Positions 36,124 through 45,520 of a stretch of DNA of 64,000 nucleotides are shown here, piece after piece. A program made the translations under genes and the position numbers. The DNA is from Microvirga makkahensis (GTDB lineage: Bacteria; Pseudomonadota; Alphaproteobacteria; Rhizobiales; Beijerinckiaceae), in the NCBI RefSeq assembly GCF_009830105.1, contig NZ_WURB01000018.1, forward strand, positions 1 through 64,000, given 5' to 3'. The notes beneath the pieces are model-generated. The model did no database searches and was not told the origin of the DNA. It saw only the letters and a list, made by a program, of their open reading frames with translations. Positions within the stretch are counted from its first letter, which is position 1. Each line of letters begins with the position of its first letter.

Positions 36124-37076
36124 TGCCCATACCTTTCGATACGCGGATCGGCGATGCCGTAGAGGACGTCGGCGATCAGACTCCCGAGGAGGACCAGGAT
36201 CGCTGTGAGCATGAGGATTCCCATGACTGTCGGATAGTCCCGGTAATTGATGGAATCGAGGAACAGCCTTCCCATTCCCGGCCATGTGAAGACGGTTTCG
36301 GTAACAAGGGCTCCGCTCAACAGCGTCGGCACGTGGAGTCCTGTGATCGTGATCATCGGCAACAGGGCGTTGCGCAGGGCATGTCTGACGAGGATGTAGC
36401 GCTCGGGCAAGCCCTTGGCTCTCGCCGTGCGGATATAGTCCTGGTTGATCACTTCCAGCATGGACGAGCGCATGTACCGGCTCCAAACAGCCGTGCTGAC
36501 AAGGGCGAGCACAATGCAGGGGCCGATCAGGTGATGCAGCCGGTTCAGGAAGGAGCCGTCGCCGACCGTAAAACGGTTGCCGGCGGGCAGCCAACCGAGC
36601 CCCACGGAAAAGACATAGATGATCACGAGTCCGAACCAGAAGGTCGGAATGGACAGGGCGATCATCGCGCCAATCGTCGCAAGACTGTCGAACAGCGAAT
36701 AACGCCTGACAGCTCCGAGAATGCCGATCCAGGCCCCCAGCAGCATCGCGAGCAGGGTGGAGCTGAGCATCAGCTCCAGGGTGGGGCCGATATGCGCTGC
36801 GATAATCGTTAGGACGGGTTGCTGGTCGCGATAGGAGACGCCCCAATCGCCGCCGAGGAGTCGTCGGAGCCACTCGACATACTGCACCGGCAGGGGTCGA
36901 TCAAGCCCGAGTTGGGCCGACAATCGGTCGAGATCGGCTTGGGTCATGTCGCCGCTTGCCGCAAACTGCGAAAGCGGACCACCGGGTGCCAGATGCAGAA
37001 TCGCAAATCCGATCATCGACACGATGAAAAGCAGCACGACGGCCTGCAGCAGGCGACGAATGAGAAAGCCACTCAC
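36120..37076 (-). CDS. Peptide/nickel-type ABC transporter permease (DppB-like)
   Basis: GTG start; 318 residues with six membrane helices. IRRLLQAVVLLFIVSMIGF, LGLDRPLPVQYVEWL and GDWGVSYRDQQPV are the usual DppB N-terminal landmarks; the EAA loop is RTARAKGLPERYILVRHALRN, and FTWPGMGRLFLDSINYRDYP follows. It lies 32 bases after the binding-protein gene and overlaps the DppC-like gene, so the three form one operon. Confidence 0.9.
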   Translation of the reverse strand: MSGFLIRRLLQAVVLLFIVSMIGFAILHLAPGGPLSQFAASGDMTQADLDRLSAQLGLDRPLPVQYVEWLRRLLGGDWGVSYRDQQPVLTIIAAHIGPTLELMLSSTLLAMLLGAWIGILGAVRRYSLFDSLATIGAMIALSIPTFWFGLVIIYVFSVGLGWLPAGNRFTVGDGSFLNRLHHLIGPCIVLALVSTAVWSRYMRSSMLEVINQDYIRTARAKGLPERYILVRHALRNALLPMITITGLHVPTLLSGALVTETVFTWPGMGRLFLDSINYRDYPTVMGILMLTAILVLLGSLIADVLYGIADPRIERYGQ

Positions 37077-37108
37077 GCGATGACGCTCCTAACGCGACCA
37101 GACGGGGA

Positions 37109-38800
37109 TCAGCGGGCCCAGTACCAGGTGCCCATGTTCCAGGCATTCTGGCGCTGGTTGATGTTGGGGCGATAACCGATCAGGCCCTCTTTGATCCCTT
37201 CGAGAGGCGCATACTGGAACAGCGGCAGGATCGGCAGCTCTTCGCGGACGATTTCCTGGACCTTGAAATAGATCTCCTTCCGCTTCTCCTGATTGAAGGT
37301 GATTTGCCCTTCCTTCATCAGTTTGTCCGCTTCGGCGTTGACCCACTGCATGTAGTTCCCGCCGCTCCCGCCCTTAACGGGAATCGCATCGCTTGCGAAA
37401 CGTGGTGCGGGATCCGGATCGACGCCGGTTCGGAAGGCCGTTCCGACCAGCAGAGCCTGGAACTGCGACCGAACATAAAAGTCGCCCCAGATGACGGCGC
37501 CAGGCATGTTGTTGATTTTAATGGCGACGCCGATCTGCTGCCAATCCTGCATCATCAACTGCTGGCACTGCTCGCGCAGCGCGTTGCCGGTTGTCGTGGA
37601 CAGGTCGAACTCGAGGCGGTTTCCGTTCTTCTCACGGATACCGCGCCCGCCACGCTTCCATCCTGCCTCGTCCAGAAGCTGGTTGGCCTTTGCGAGATCG
37701 TATTCGTGCTTCGGCAGGTCGGGATTGTACGCCCACGATTCGCGAGGCGAGTAGGATTCCGTGGGCTTTGGCACACCGTAATAAAGAGCGTCAACGATCG
37801 CCTCCTTGTTGATGGAGGCGTACAGAGCCTGCCGCACCGCCTTTTCAGCGAAGGCGGGGTGTTCGAGGTTGGGCATGATGACCTCGATATTTCCGCTCGG
37901 AGCCACCGCAACCTTCCGGCCGGGGAGCTTCGTGGCCTCGTCGTAGTAGTTCGCGGGAATTCCGGAAATGGGGACGAAATCGACCTGCCCGGTCCTGAAC
38001 TGCGCATAGAGCGCTGTCATGTCAGGAATGTATTTGAGGACAACCCCTTCAAGATAAGGCCCGTCGCCATGATACCGCTCATTGGCGACGAGCGTGATGC
38101 TGTCTCCGGGGCGGCGCTCGCTCCAGCGGAACGGGCCGGTTCCGATGGGGCTGCCATTGAAGGCTGCCGTGTTCGGATCATCCGCCTTGGAGAGAATATG
38201 CTTGGGCACGATTTGGGTGTTGGCGAGCTGGGCGAGGTAGGGCGCGAATGCCCGCTCCATTCGCCAGGAGATCTCGTGCGGTCCCTTGACGACGATATCG
38301 CGAACAAGATCATGCCCGACGCGCGTGCGGCTTTTGAAGCCTGGCGCCATGATCAGCTCGAGAGAATACTTGACGTCTTCCGCCGTGAAGGGCGTGCCGT
38401 CGTGCCAGACCACGCCTTCCCGAAGCTTCACCGTCCATACGAGGCCTCCCTCGGCAATTCCGCCATTCTCCTCGCTCGGCAGGGCAACGGCGAGATCCGG
38501 CACGAACGTGCCATCAGGGTGGGCCATCCAGAGGCAAGAGAACACGCTGGTCCAGACAACCTCGTCGACCTCGACGCCCGGCATCAGGGGATTGAACGAC
38601 TTCGGCTCCTGAGACAGGCCGACGACCACCTGACCCCGACGCTCCTTGGGCGGCGGCGGAACAGCGGCGCCCGACTGGGCTCTAGCCCCAAACCCGATCG
38701 ACGCGGCAATTCCAGCAGCGCTCAGGCTCAGAAAATCTCGCCGGCGCATGGCCGGAAGAGCCGATCCCATCCCATTCCTCCACTTCGATCGATCTGACAT
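37109..38800 (-). CDS. Periplasmic solute-binding protein, family 5, with Tat signal
   Basis: ATG 38800 follows GGAG by 7 bases, giving 563 residues; earlier in-frame codons have no support. MRRRDFLSLSAAGIAASIG at residues 18-36 is a twin-arginine signal, so the protein is exported folded. The mature part is a family 5 extracellular protein (VVGLSQEPKSFNPL, WHDGTPFTAEDVKYSLE, GTGPFRWSERRPGDSI, ALYASINKEAIVDALYYG). Family 5 proteins bind peptides, nickel, opines or other amines. The catabolic genes alongside suggest an amino compound, not nickel. First gene of the minus-strand operon, divergent from the XRE-cupin regulator. Confidence 0.88.
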   Translation of the reverse strand: MSDRSKWRNGMGSALPAMRRRDFLSLSAAGIAASIGFGARAQSGAAVPPPPKERRGQVVVGLSQEPKSFNPLMPGVEVDEVVWTSVFSCLWMAHPDGTFVPDLAVALPSEENGGIAEGGLVWTVKLREGVVWHDGTPFTAEDVKYSLELIMAPGFKSRTRVGHDLVRDIVVKGPHEISWRMERAFAPYLAQLANTQIVPKHILSKADDPNTAAFNGSPIGTGPFRWSERRPGDSITLVANERYHGDGPYLEGVVLKYIPDMTALYAQFRTGQVDFVPISGIPANYYDEATKLPGRKVAVAPSGNIEVIMPNLEHPAFAEKAVRQALYASINKEAIVDALYYGVPKPTESYSPRESWAYNPDLPKHEYDLAKANQLLDEAGWKRGGRGIREKNGNRLEFDLSTTTGNALREQCQQLMMQDWQQIGVAIKINNMPGAVIWGDFYVRSQFQALLVGTAFRTGVDPDPAPRFASDAIPVKGGSGGNYMQWVNAEADKLMKEGQITFNQEKRKEIYFKVQEIVREELPILPLFQYAPLEGIKEGLIGYRPNINQRQNAWNMGTWYWAR

Positions 38801-39201
38801 GCTGTTTCTCCATTCCCTTGTTGTTGGTTCTGTTGCGAGCCAGTGCTTCAGCAGATCCCCTGAAGCAGATTGCGAGGCAGGACGCGGCGACCATGACCGC
38901 GCCGGAAGGATATTCGCGCTTGGGCATGAGCACCTGGCCTCCACGCGCTTCTGTTTCGCCTGGAGATGAGGCGCGCCCGCACCGACGCGATGAACAATCA
39001 ATTCATTATAATACACGTCACGTCAAGATCGTGATGAGGATAGACTGACACGACAACCGCTCCCCGCCCCTGCCAATCCGCGCCGCGGCGGGCAATCTCT
39101 GCTGATAGTAAGTGAAAATTATCAAAAATCCGGCCACAGGCGATTGCGCGGCGCCACGGTTGGAAGTATGGCTCATGTTCAATATATTGGATTTGCGAAC
39201 C
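38801..39201. promoter_or_regulatory. Divergent control region with three candidate operators
   Basis: Three symmetric AT-rich motifs stand out. ATTATAAT lies at 39005-39012, inside a stretch that on the minus strand reads TATAATGAA. TGATA and TATCA at 39103-39124 flank 12 bases. CAATATATTG, a perfect palindrome, sits at 39180-39189, 12 bases before the regulator's ATG. The regulator at 39202 has an XRE helix-turn-helix and is the natural candidate to bind here. I recall TATAATGAA as the core of the E. coli PuuR operator, another XRE-cupin protein. Confidence 0.35.
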
Positions 39202-39825
39202 ATGCCATTGACCGCTAAGCCCAGACCCGGTTCGGACTTTGAAGCCGAACTTCCCGACGACCAATCGCAGGGGATCGGACGAAGGTTGCGCAGGCTGCGC
39301 ACTGAAAGAAAGCTCACGATCGCCGAACTCGCCGCCAAGGCCGGAGTCTCTTCAGGCATCATCAGTCAAATCGAACGCGGCGCGTCGAGCCCTTCGATCA
39401 GCACCCTGGTGAAGATAAACTCGGCTCTCGGCGTCAATCTCTGGCAATTCTTTGAGGATGCGCCGAGCCCCTCGTCCGATAAGCTGCATTTCGTGCGCCG
39501 CAAGGATAATCGCCCCCGCATCGTGGCCGGAAAGATGCACCTGACCAAGGAGCTCCTCTCCCCCAGCAGCAGCGAAAATCTTCGCTTCATGATTCTGACG
39601 CTGCCCCCGGGAGCGGAAAGCGAAGAGATGCTGAGCGGGCCAGGCGACAAGGGCGGCTATGTCATGTCGGGGCGGGTCGAACTGACTGTTGGAAACGAAG
39701 TCGCCGAGCTTTTCGAAGGCGACAGCTTCCAATTCAAGAGCACGCTCCCGCACAAGCTGGAGAACCGCCACGACGCCGAAGCAAAGCTGATCTGGATCAT
39801 CAACATCCAGGATAAGCACCTTTAA
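39202..39825 (+). CDS. XRE-family regulator with C-terminal cupin sensor domain
   Basis: I prefer ATG 39202 (207 residues); the frame is open to 39112, so a longer product is possible. Residues of about 20-75 form the helix-turn-helix: IGRRLRRLRTERKLTIAELA, then GVSSGIISQIERGASSPSIST. A linker leads to a cupin_2 barrel (LPPGAESEEMLSGPGDKGGYVM, trimmed; ELTVGNEVAELFEGDSFQF; LPHKLENR). This is the PuuR architecture: the cupin binds a small-molecule inducer and releases the DNA. It probably controls the divergent transporter operon and its own downstream genes (RidA, oxidase, ATPase). Confidence 0.87.
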   Translation: MPLTAKPRPGSDFEAELPDDQSQGIGRRLRRLRTERKLTIAELAAKAGVSSGIISQIERGASSPSISTLVKINSALGVNLWQFFEDAPSPSSDKLHFVRRKDNRPRIVAGKMHLTKELLSPSSSENLRFMILTLPPGAESEEMLSGPGDKGGYVMSGRVELTVGNEVAELFEGDSFQFKSTLPHKLENRHDAEAKLIWIINIQDKHL

Positions 39826-39925
39826 GGCAACCGCTCACGACGTGCCGAAGCCCGGCAGGTTTCCATAGGAATGTCGCCGCAGGTTCGCGGTTGCATAAGC
39901 CGATTTCAACTGGAGTAATCACCGA

Positions 39926-40270
39926 ATGATCGAGCGTCACGAAAACACCGGCCGCCTCAGCAAGGCCCTGGTCGCAAATGGTTTCGTATTTCTATCTGGA
40001 CTCACCGCGAAAGACCGCAGCGGCGGCGTCCGCGAACAGACGGCCGATATTCTTGCGCAGATCGACCATTACCTTGCGCTCGCGGGAACCGATAAGACCC
40101 GATTGGTCACCGGCAATGTCTGGCTGAAGGATATCACCACGTTCAACGAAATGAATGAGGCCTGGGAAGCTTGGGTCGACCCGAAATGCCCGCCCGCTCG
40201 CGCCACCGTCGAGGCCCGGCTCGCGCACGATGCCATTCTCGTCGAGATTCAGGTTCAAGGCCTTGTCTGA
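39926..40270 (+). CDS. RidA/YjgF family enamine/imine deaminase
   Basis: The 114-residue protein has GRLSKALVANGFVFLSGLTA, TADILAQIDHYLALAGTD, VWLKDITTFNEMNEAWEAWV and PPARATVEARLAHD. The arginine of PPARATVE is the conserved carboxylate-binding residue of active Rid proteins. These enzymes hydrolyse reactive imines made by amino-acid oxidases and PLP enzymes. The next gene encodes an FAD oxidase that would produce such imines, which gives a coherent pairing. Confidence 0.88.
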   Translation: MIERHENTGRLSKALVANGFVFLSGLTAKDRSGGVREQTADILAQIDHYLALAGTDKTRLVTGNVWLKDITTFNEMNEAWEAWVDPKCPPARATVEARLAHDAILVEIQVQGLV

Positions 40271-40273
40271 TCC

Positions 40274-40311
40274 ATGAGAGCGCCCGCAGCGTCGGCTGCG
40301 GGGGCTCTCAT
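40274..40311. terminator. Long hairpin between RidA and the FAD oxidase genes
   Basis: Seventeen-base arms (ATGAGAGCGCCCGCAGC and GCTGCGGGGGCTCTCAT) pair with one mismatch around the loop GTCG, starting 3 bases after the RidA stop. No T-run follows on the plus strand, so it may be a Rho-assisted or attenuating hairpin, or a stabiliser of the upstream message, more than a simple terminator. Confidence 0.5.
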
Positions 40312-40355
40312 CCCTGCGAAACGACTTTTCCAACTTCAGTCCAGCTAGGTGTTGC

Positions 40356-41792
40356 ATGCTCACTGATCACCGCGTTCCGAGCGTCAAGCCGTGCGATCCC
40401 TCCTGGTGGTTCGCGGATGCGATGCAAGCGGAGAAAGGCACTCCGCCGTCACCCTCCCTTTCCGGCGAGACGGCTGCGGATGTCGCGATCGTCGGCGGCG
40501 GGTTCACCGGATTGTGGACGGCGCTCGCGCTCAAGGAGCGCGCGCCGGACCTCTCGGTGGCTCTGATCGAAGCCTCCCTATGCGGATCGGGCGCGAGCGG
40601 CAAGAACGGCGGCAAAGTCCATGGTTATTGGTCGGCGCTCGCGGGCATGGAAGCCAATATCGGAGCCGATGGCGCTCTGGCCGTTGCACGCGCCGGAACA
40701 CGGGCGCAGGACGCCATCCGTCGCTTCGCAACAGCTCCGGGCCGTGACGTGTGGTGGCGGGAGGCAGGCAATGTGCGCGTGTCGGCTTCAGCCGGGCAGG
40801 ATGCAAAGATTTCGAACTATATCACGACCGCGAAACGGCTTGGGGTTCCGGATACGGTTTACGCACTCTCGCCGGCGGAAGTCGCCCAGCGCTGCAAGTC
40901 GCCGGCCTTCCGCGGCGGCATTTTCCTTCCGGAGGGTGCGAATGTCCACCCTGCCCGGCTAGCGCGCGCTCTGCGCAAAGCGGTGATCGATGCTGGGGTC
41001 GCCGTCTACGAAAATACACCCATGACGGGCCTTGATGTTGGCACGCCGAATCGCGTGCGGACGCCGAACGGCCAGATCATTGCCCGCGAGGTCGTGCTGG
41101 CGACAAATATCGAGCTTGCGCGCCGCTCCGACGTGAAGCCTCATGTCACCGTGTTCTCGAGCTTCGCCTTGATGACGGAGCCTGCACCGCATGCCCTCGA
41201 CGAAGCCGGATGGCACGGTGACGAAGGGCTCGCCGACTTGAGGATGTTCGTCCACTATTTCCGCAAGACGCGCGACGGGCGGATTCTCATGGGCTCGGGC
41301 TCCGGCCCGATCAGTTACAACGGCAGCACTTCCGATCCCGGTCTGACCCAGGACACTGCCTCGGCCGCCCGCGCCGAGAGGGCGCTTCGCCGATTGCTGC
41401 CGACCTTCGCCAATGTTCCCGTGGCGAAGAGCTGGGGTGGTGGCATCGACATCTCTGCCGACCGCTTGCCGTTCTTCCGGACGGTACCTGGAACGCGCGT
41501 CCATTACGGCTGCGGCTATTCCGGCCACGGCGTGAATCCGACCTATATGGGTGGTCAGTGTCTGGCGTCGCTCGTCCTTGGGGTCAAGGACGAATGGTCA
41601 ACGCTCCCCCTGTGCACGCGCGATGTTCCCTCCCTGCCGCCGGAGCCGTTCCGGACCATCGGTGGACGCTTCGTCCGCTGGGGGATCATCGGTTCCGAGG
41701 AGGCCGACGAGCAGGGAACCAAGGCCGGCCTGCTGATGCAGGCCGCAGCCGCCATCCCGCGGGTATTTGGACTGCGTATCGGCACGCGCTAG
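40356..41792 (+). CDS. FAD-dependent amine/amino-acid oxidase (DAO/PuuB-like)
   Basis: A 478-residue DAO-family flavoprotein. The nucleotide loop is [17 protein letters not shown] (GGGFTG at 47-52), followed by [20 protein letters not shown], the pattern near the flavin in PuuB (gamma-glutamylputrescine oxidase) and similar oxidases, and a C-terminal [20 protein letters not shown] flavin-contact segment. The N-terminal SWWFADAM also resembles this group. It should oxidise a primary or secondary amine to an imine or aldehyde, with peroxide release. Together with RidA and the ABC transporter it defines a catabolic route whose substrate is imported; the substrate itself is not clear. Confidence 0.83.
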   Translation: MLTDHRVPSVKPCDPSWWFADAMQAEKGTPPSPSLSGETAADVAIVGGGFTGLWTALALKERAPDLSVALIEASLCGSGASGKNGGKVHGYWSALAGMEANIGADGALAVARAGTRAQDAIRRFATAPGRDVWWREAGNVRVSASAGQDAKISNYITTAKRLGVPDTVYALSPAEVAQRCKSPAFRGGIFLPEGANVHPARLARALRKAVIDAGVAVYENTPMTGLDVGTPNRVRTPNGQIIAREVVLATNIELARRSDVKPHVTVFSSFALMTEPAPHALDEAGWHGDEGLADLRMFVHYFRKTRDGRILMGSGSGPISYNGSTSDPGLTQDTASAARAERALRRLLPTFANVPVAKSWGGGIDISADRLPFFRTVPGTRVHYGCGYSGHGVNPTYMGGQCLASLVLGVKDEWSTLPLCTRDVPSLPPEPFRTIGGRFVRWGIIGSEEADEQGTKAGLLMQAAAAIPRVFGLRIGTR

Positions 41793-41840
41793 CGCATCGT
41801 TCGGCCCTGCCGGGCTGATGAAGCAGACCGAGAGGACACC

Positions 41841-43667
41841 ATGAGCCAGCCGATCCTTTCTGTGAGCAACCTGACCACGGCGTTCCGTGTCGACGGCGTT
41901 TGGAAGCCGGTCGTCCGCAACGTCTCGTTCGACGTTGCTGAGAGGGAAACTCTCGCGGTGGTCGGCGAATCGGGTTCAGGCAAGAGCGTAACCGCGCTCT
42001 CGATCATGCAGTTGACCCCGCCGAACAACAGCAGGATCGACGGCAGCATCAAACTGGTTGATCGGGAGCTCCTGACGTTGTCGAACGCAGACATGCGCGA
42101 GATCAGAGGCAACGAGATCGCCATGATCTTCCAGGAGCCGATGACCTCGCTCAACCCAGTGCTGACCGTCGGCTTCCAAATTGCCGAGGCGCTCATCCTG
42201 CACCGCGGCCTCTCAAGGTCACAGGCCGAGGCCGAGACTGTCAGGCTGCTTGAGAAAGTTCGCATTCCCGCAGCGAAGTCCCGTTTTCATGACTATCCGC
42301 ATCGCTTCTCCGGCGGCATGCGGCAGCGCGTGATGATCGCGCTTGCGCTGGCCTGCAAGCCGAAGCTTCTGATAGCGGACGAGCCGACGACCGCGCTCGA
42401 CGTGACCATTCAGGCGCAGATTCTCCAGCTGATCAAAGATCTGCAGAAGGAAGAGGGCATGGCTGTCCTCTTCATCACTCACGACATGGGCGTTGTGGCA
42501 GAGATCGCGGATCGCACCGTCGTGATGTATAATGGGGAATCCGTCGAGAGCGGAAGCACCGCTGATATCTTCACACGGGCGAAGCACCCCTATACACGCT
42601 CGCTCCTCTCGGCCGTGCCGAAGCTTGGCTCCATGGAGGGTCGCGGACGGCCCATGCGCTTTCCGGTTGTCGACAAACTCACAGGCTTGTCGGATGTTCC
42701 GGAAGAAACACCGGATACGGTCGCGGCCACCGAGCAGCCCGTGCTGGAAGTATCCAACCTGACCACCCGTTTCGAGATTCGGTCCGGCCTGTTCGGCAAA
42801 GTCAAGGGCAGGGTCCATGCGGTCGAGAACGTCTCGTTCAGCCTGAGGCGTGGCGAGACGCTGGCACTCGTCGGCGAATCCGGCTGCGGCAAGTCGACGA
42901 CAGGCCGCTCGATCATGCGATTGCAGCGTCCCATGAGCGGTTCGGTGCTGCTTGAGGGTGAGGATCTGCTCCAATTGGATTCGCGATCCCTGCGTGAACG
43001 CCGAAAGCGCATTCAGATGATCTTCCAGGATCCGTTCGCAAGCCTCAATCCGCGGATCAACGTCGGTGATGCGATCGCCGCGCCGCTTCTCATCAATGGG
43101 CTCGCCAGCCGCTCCCAGGCTGGTGAGAAGGTCGCCGAGCTCCTGCATCATGTTGGCTTGTCGGCAGACATGGCCTACCGTTTCCCACACGAGTTCTCCG
43201 GCGGCCAGCGGCAACGCGTCTGCATCGCACGTGCTCTCGCCTTGGAACCCAGCATCATCGTCGCCGACGAGTCGGTATCGGCTCTCGACGTCTCGGTAAA
43301 GGCGCAGGTCGTCAATCTTATGCTGGACCTGCAGGCGCGGATGAAGCTCGCCTACCTCTTCATTTCGCATGACATGGCGGTGGTCGAACGGGTCAGTCAC
43401 CGCGTGGCGGTGATGTATCTCGGTGAGATCGTCGAAATCGGCCCCCGTGAGGCGATTTTCGGCAATCCACAGCATCCTTATACCAAGCGGCTGCTCGAAG
43501 CCGTGCCGATCGCCGATCCAACGCGGCGGCACATGAAAGGCGCCATCTCGAATTCCGAGATCCGCAGCCCTGTACGGCCGCCGGATTTCGTGCCTCCGAC
43601 CCGGCAGTTCCGGGAAGTTTCACCGGGACATTCGGTCATGGTGTGGGGTCAGGAGTGGGCGTTCTAG
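41841..43667 (+). CDS. Fused double ATPase of a peptide-type ABC transporter (DppD-DppF-like)
   Basis: One 608-residue chain carries two full ABC domains. The first has GESGSGKS (42-49), [15 protein letters not shown] and [12 protein letters not shown]; the second has GESGCGKS (345-352), [15 protein letters not shown] and [12 protein letters not shown] (serine in place of the usual proline). Each is followed by an oligopeptide-type C-terminal segment ([26 protein letters not shown]). It should power the DppB/DppC-like permeases at 35227-37076, although it is on the other strand and follows the catabolic genes. Confidence 0.9.
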   Translation: MSQPILSVSNLTTAFRVDGVWKPVVRNVSFDVAERETLAVVGESGSGKSVTALSIMQLTPPNNSRIDGSIKLVDRELLTLSNADMREIRGNEIAMIFQEPMTSLNPVLTVGFQIAEALILHRGLSRSQAEAETVRLLEKVRIPAAKSRFHDYPHRFSGGMRQRVMIALALACKPKLLIADEPTTALDVTIQAQILQLIKDLQKEEGMAVLFITHDMGVVAEIADRTVVMYNGESVESGSTADIFTRAKHPYTRSLLSAVPKLGSMEGRGRPMRFPVVDKLTGLSDVPEETPDTVAATEQPVLEVSNLTTRFEIRSGLFGKVKGRVHAVENVSFSLRRGETLALVGESGCGKSTTGRSIMRLQRPMSGSVLLEGEDLLQLDSRSLRERRKRIQMIFQDPFASLNPRINVGDAIAAPLLINGLASRSQAGEKVAELLHHVGLSADMAYRFPHEFSGGQRQRVCIARALALEPSIIVADESVSALDVSVKAQVVNLMLDLQARMKLAYLFISHDMAVVERVSHRVAVMYLGEIVEIGPREAIFGNPQHPYTKRLLEAVPIADPTRRHMKGAISNSEIRSPVRPPDFVPPTRQFREVSPGHSVMVWGQEWAF

Positions 43668-43739
43668 CGGGGTCGCCTTCTGTGGGACCTGGCACAGAGC
43701 CAGATCATGATGGGGTGAACGCCTAGCGCATGGATGGTC

Positions 43740-44490
43740 TATGCGAGCATGTCGTATGGTCCCATGAGGTCGGCTAGAGCCAGTGGGGGCTCTCGTGCCT
43801 GCTCAACCGGCTCAACGGGCCACGACAGAAGGCCCGGTCCTCGCACCCGAAGTGCAATCCGGCCGCGCAGGCGGCGTTGGAAAGGTTCTGTCGCAAATCC
43901 AAACCTGAGACGACGAGCTACGGGCATCCCCTTCAACATTCGTGCGGCGAGTAGATCGAACTGCTTCGCGAGTGATGGCTGCAGACCGCAGGCATGCTTC
44001 GCCCGTCCTTTGCGCATCATGTGAACCATCTCGGTCCCACGAGCGCGTGCCATCGACTTAAACCCGAGCATAGTTCGATCTTGCCGTCGGTCTGTCGTAT
44101 CGCACGATTGGATCGCTTCCGGGTTCGTTTGACTGCCGTCGATGACGATCCGCTCGGACCGGCGATGCGGCTTGAGGGCTTGGCTCAGGAACCGTTAGGC
44201 CGCAGCCGGATTTCGGTGCTCGCTGAATCAGAACTCGACGGTGTCGCCATTGCTGTCGAAGGCCCGGAGCGGTACATCCACCACCCGCGGACTCTGACAT
44301 GGGTTTCATCCACATGCCACCGGCTGGCAGCGGATCCCTTCCGGCGATTGAGCCGCTCCAGCAGCAGCGGCTCATACTGGACAGTTCGGCGATCGGTTGT
44401 CGCATGATCAATCGGGATGCCGCGCTCCGCCATCATCTGCTCCAAATTCCGGACGCTGAGATTGTAAACCAGGTATCACCGGGCGCGGAG
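43740..44490 (-). mobile_element. IS6-family transposase remnant
   Basis: The minus strand near 44490 reads YLVYNLSVRNLEQMMAERG, then HATTDRRTVQY, followed by SRWHVDETHVRVRGWWMY: the start of an IS6 (IS26-like) transposase including the first catalytic Asp in WHVDETHV. A frame change follows. Further on come KALKPHRRSERIVIDGSQTN (second Asp) and, near 44000, GTEMVHMMRKGRAKHACG, the family C-terminus. Frameshifts and a deletion of the central part make it inactive. Confidence 0.75.
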
Positions 44491-44494
44491 CAGG

Positions 44495-44960
44495 ATGACT
44501 GATTATCAAAATATCTTCCTTGATCACGGCAATGCACTGTTCCCGGCACATTTAGTCCGATCCATCTCGGCGGAGATGGTTCTGAACGAACTGGGTCGCG
44601 GGCGCTTTCGCAGCTTCAGCGCAGGAAGTCAGCCGGACGAGAACATCAATCCCCATTCGCTCAATGTCCAGCCCCCCGGGTCATGACACGCGGTCGTTAA
44701 AACCTAAGAGTTGGGACGTTTTCATTCGGCCGGATGCTCCCCGGATGTCCTTCGTCATATCGGTCTGCGGTGACGCGGCCGACGAGCCCTGCCCGATCAT
44801 CCGATCACCGCGCACCGGAGTATTCCAGATCCCAAAGCAACAAATGGCTCGCGAATGCAAATCACGCCCGCCTTCGACAATATCTACCGGATGTTCGGGC
44901 AACGCATTGGTCTTCTCTTGGCATTGCCATCGGAGGCGCTCGACAAGCCAGGTCTGCCCA
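44495..44960 (+). pseudogene. Arsenate reductase (low-molecular-weight phosphatase type ArsC), degraded
   Basis: Fragments in more than one frame line up with thioredoxin-linked ArsC: HLVRSISAEMVLNELGRGRF with FRSFSAGSQPDENINPHSL; then KPKSWDVFIRPDAPRMSFVI with SVCGDAADEPCPI; then FDNIYRMFGQRIGLLLALP. The active-site loop, normally C-T-G-N-S-A-R, is destroyed (DHGNALFPAHLVR), removing the catalytic cysteine, and the frame shifts near 44690 and after CPI. No other arsenic genes are in the window. Confidence 0.75.
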
Positions 44961-44968
44961 GCATGAGT

Positions 44969-45271
44969 TCAAGCAATGCACGTTTCCACGTTGCCCTCGA
45001 ACCAGACAGCCTGATCGACCTCATCATGAAATAGAGGTCGCGCTTCCGACACAGCCGCCTCCGCCAGGGAGACGCTGCACACGAGCGTGCCGCTGCTATC
45101 ATGGACTTCAAGCCGCCAGGGAAGCGTGCTGCGCGCCATCCAGCTTTCCAGCAGGCATCGCGCATCCTCAATGGCGTGCCGCCGGGCTGCAGCAGGGCAG
45201 CTCAACGTAAATCCTGTAGGATCGAGATACAAACGACGTCCGTCAGTGATATGGAAGTAGTAGCGCTGCAT
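44969..45271 (-). CDS. DUF6894 family small protein
   Basis: A 100-residue protein that starts MQRYYFHITDGRRLYLDPTG and continues with ARRHAIEDARCLLESW and LEVHDSSGTLVCSVSLAEA, the (R)(Y/F)YF-x-(D/G)G ... A-x-A ... V-x-(D)-x-G pattern of DUF6894, a family abundant in Bradyrhizobium, Methylobacterium and Microvirga. The function is unknown. It lies alone between the arsC pseudogene and the chemoreceptor gene. Confidence 0.75.
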   Translation of the reverse strand: MQRYYFHITDGRRLYLDPTGFTLSCPAAARRHAIEDARCLLESWMARSTLPWRLEVHDSSGTLVCSVSLAEAAVSEARPLFHDEVDQAVWFEGNVETCIA

Positions 45272-45520
45272 GCCGACTGTCTAGAAGGATTATTTGACGC
45301 CCTGATGACAAGAGAAACATCATAAGGAGCCTGCAGAGTTTTGCGCCGTCACAGCGCAGTGAAACGGCAAGAGCAGCCGGGCGCCGCCGCTGCAACAGTC
45401 CGGTATTATGGGGCATCAGGCCACTCATTGTTGGAAATAAATTGCTAGACGGCTAGGTTTAACTTCCAGGTAGGATGTTTTACGGCACAAGCCCGGCGAA
45501 CACCTATTGGAGCATGAATC

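Noticed and set aside
36124..36873. Upstream extension of the DppC-like frame
   Set aside because: The 250 extra residues overlap dppB in another frame and are proline/arginine/histidine-rich nonsense; the ATGA overlap at 36120-36123 gives the real start.
37304..38797. 497-residue open frame antisense to the binding-protein gene
   Set aside because: It mirrors the codon pattern of a well-identified family 5 binding protein on the other strand and has no family resemblance itself.
42219..43532. 437-residue open frame antisense to the double ATPase gene
   Set aside because: It lies wholly inside the ATPase gene, is His/Arg/Asp-rich in a shadow-like way and has no recognisable motif.
44495..44686. 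Intact 63-residue small protein
   Set aside because: It is the first fragment of an ArsC-like gene whose later segments continue in another frame.
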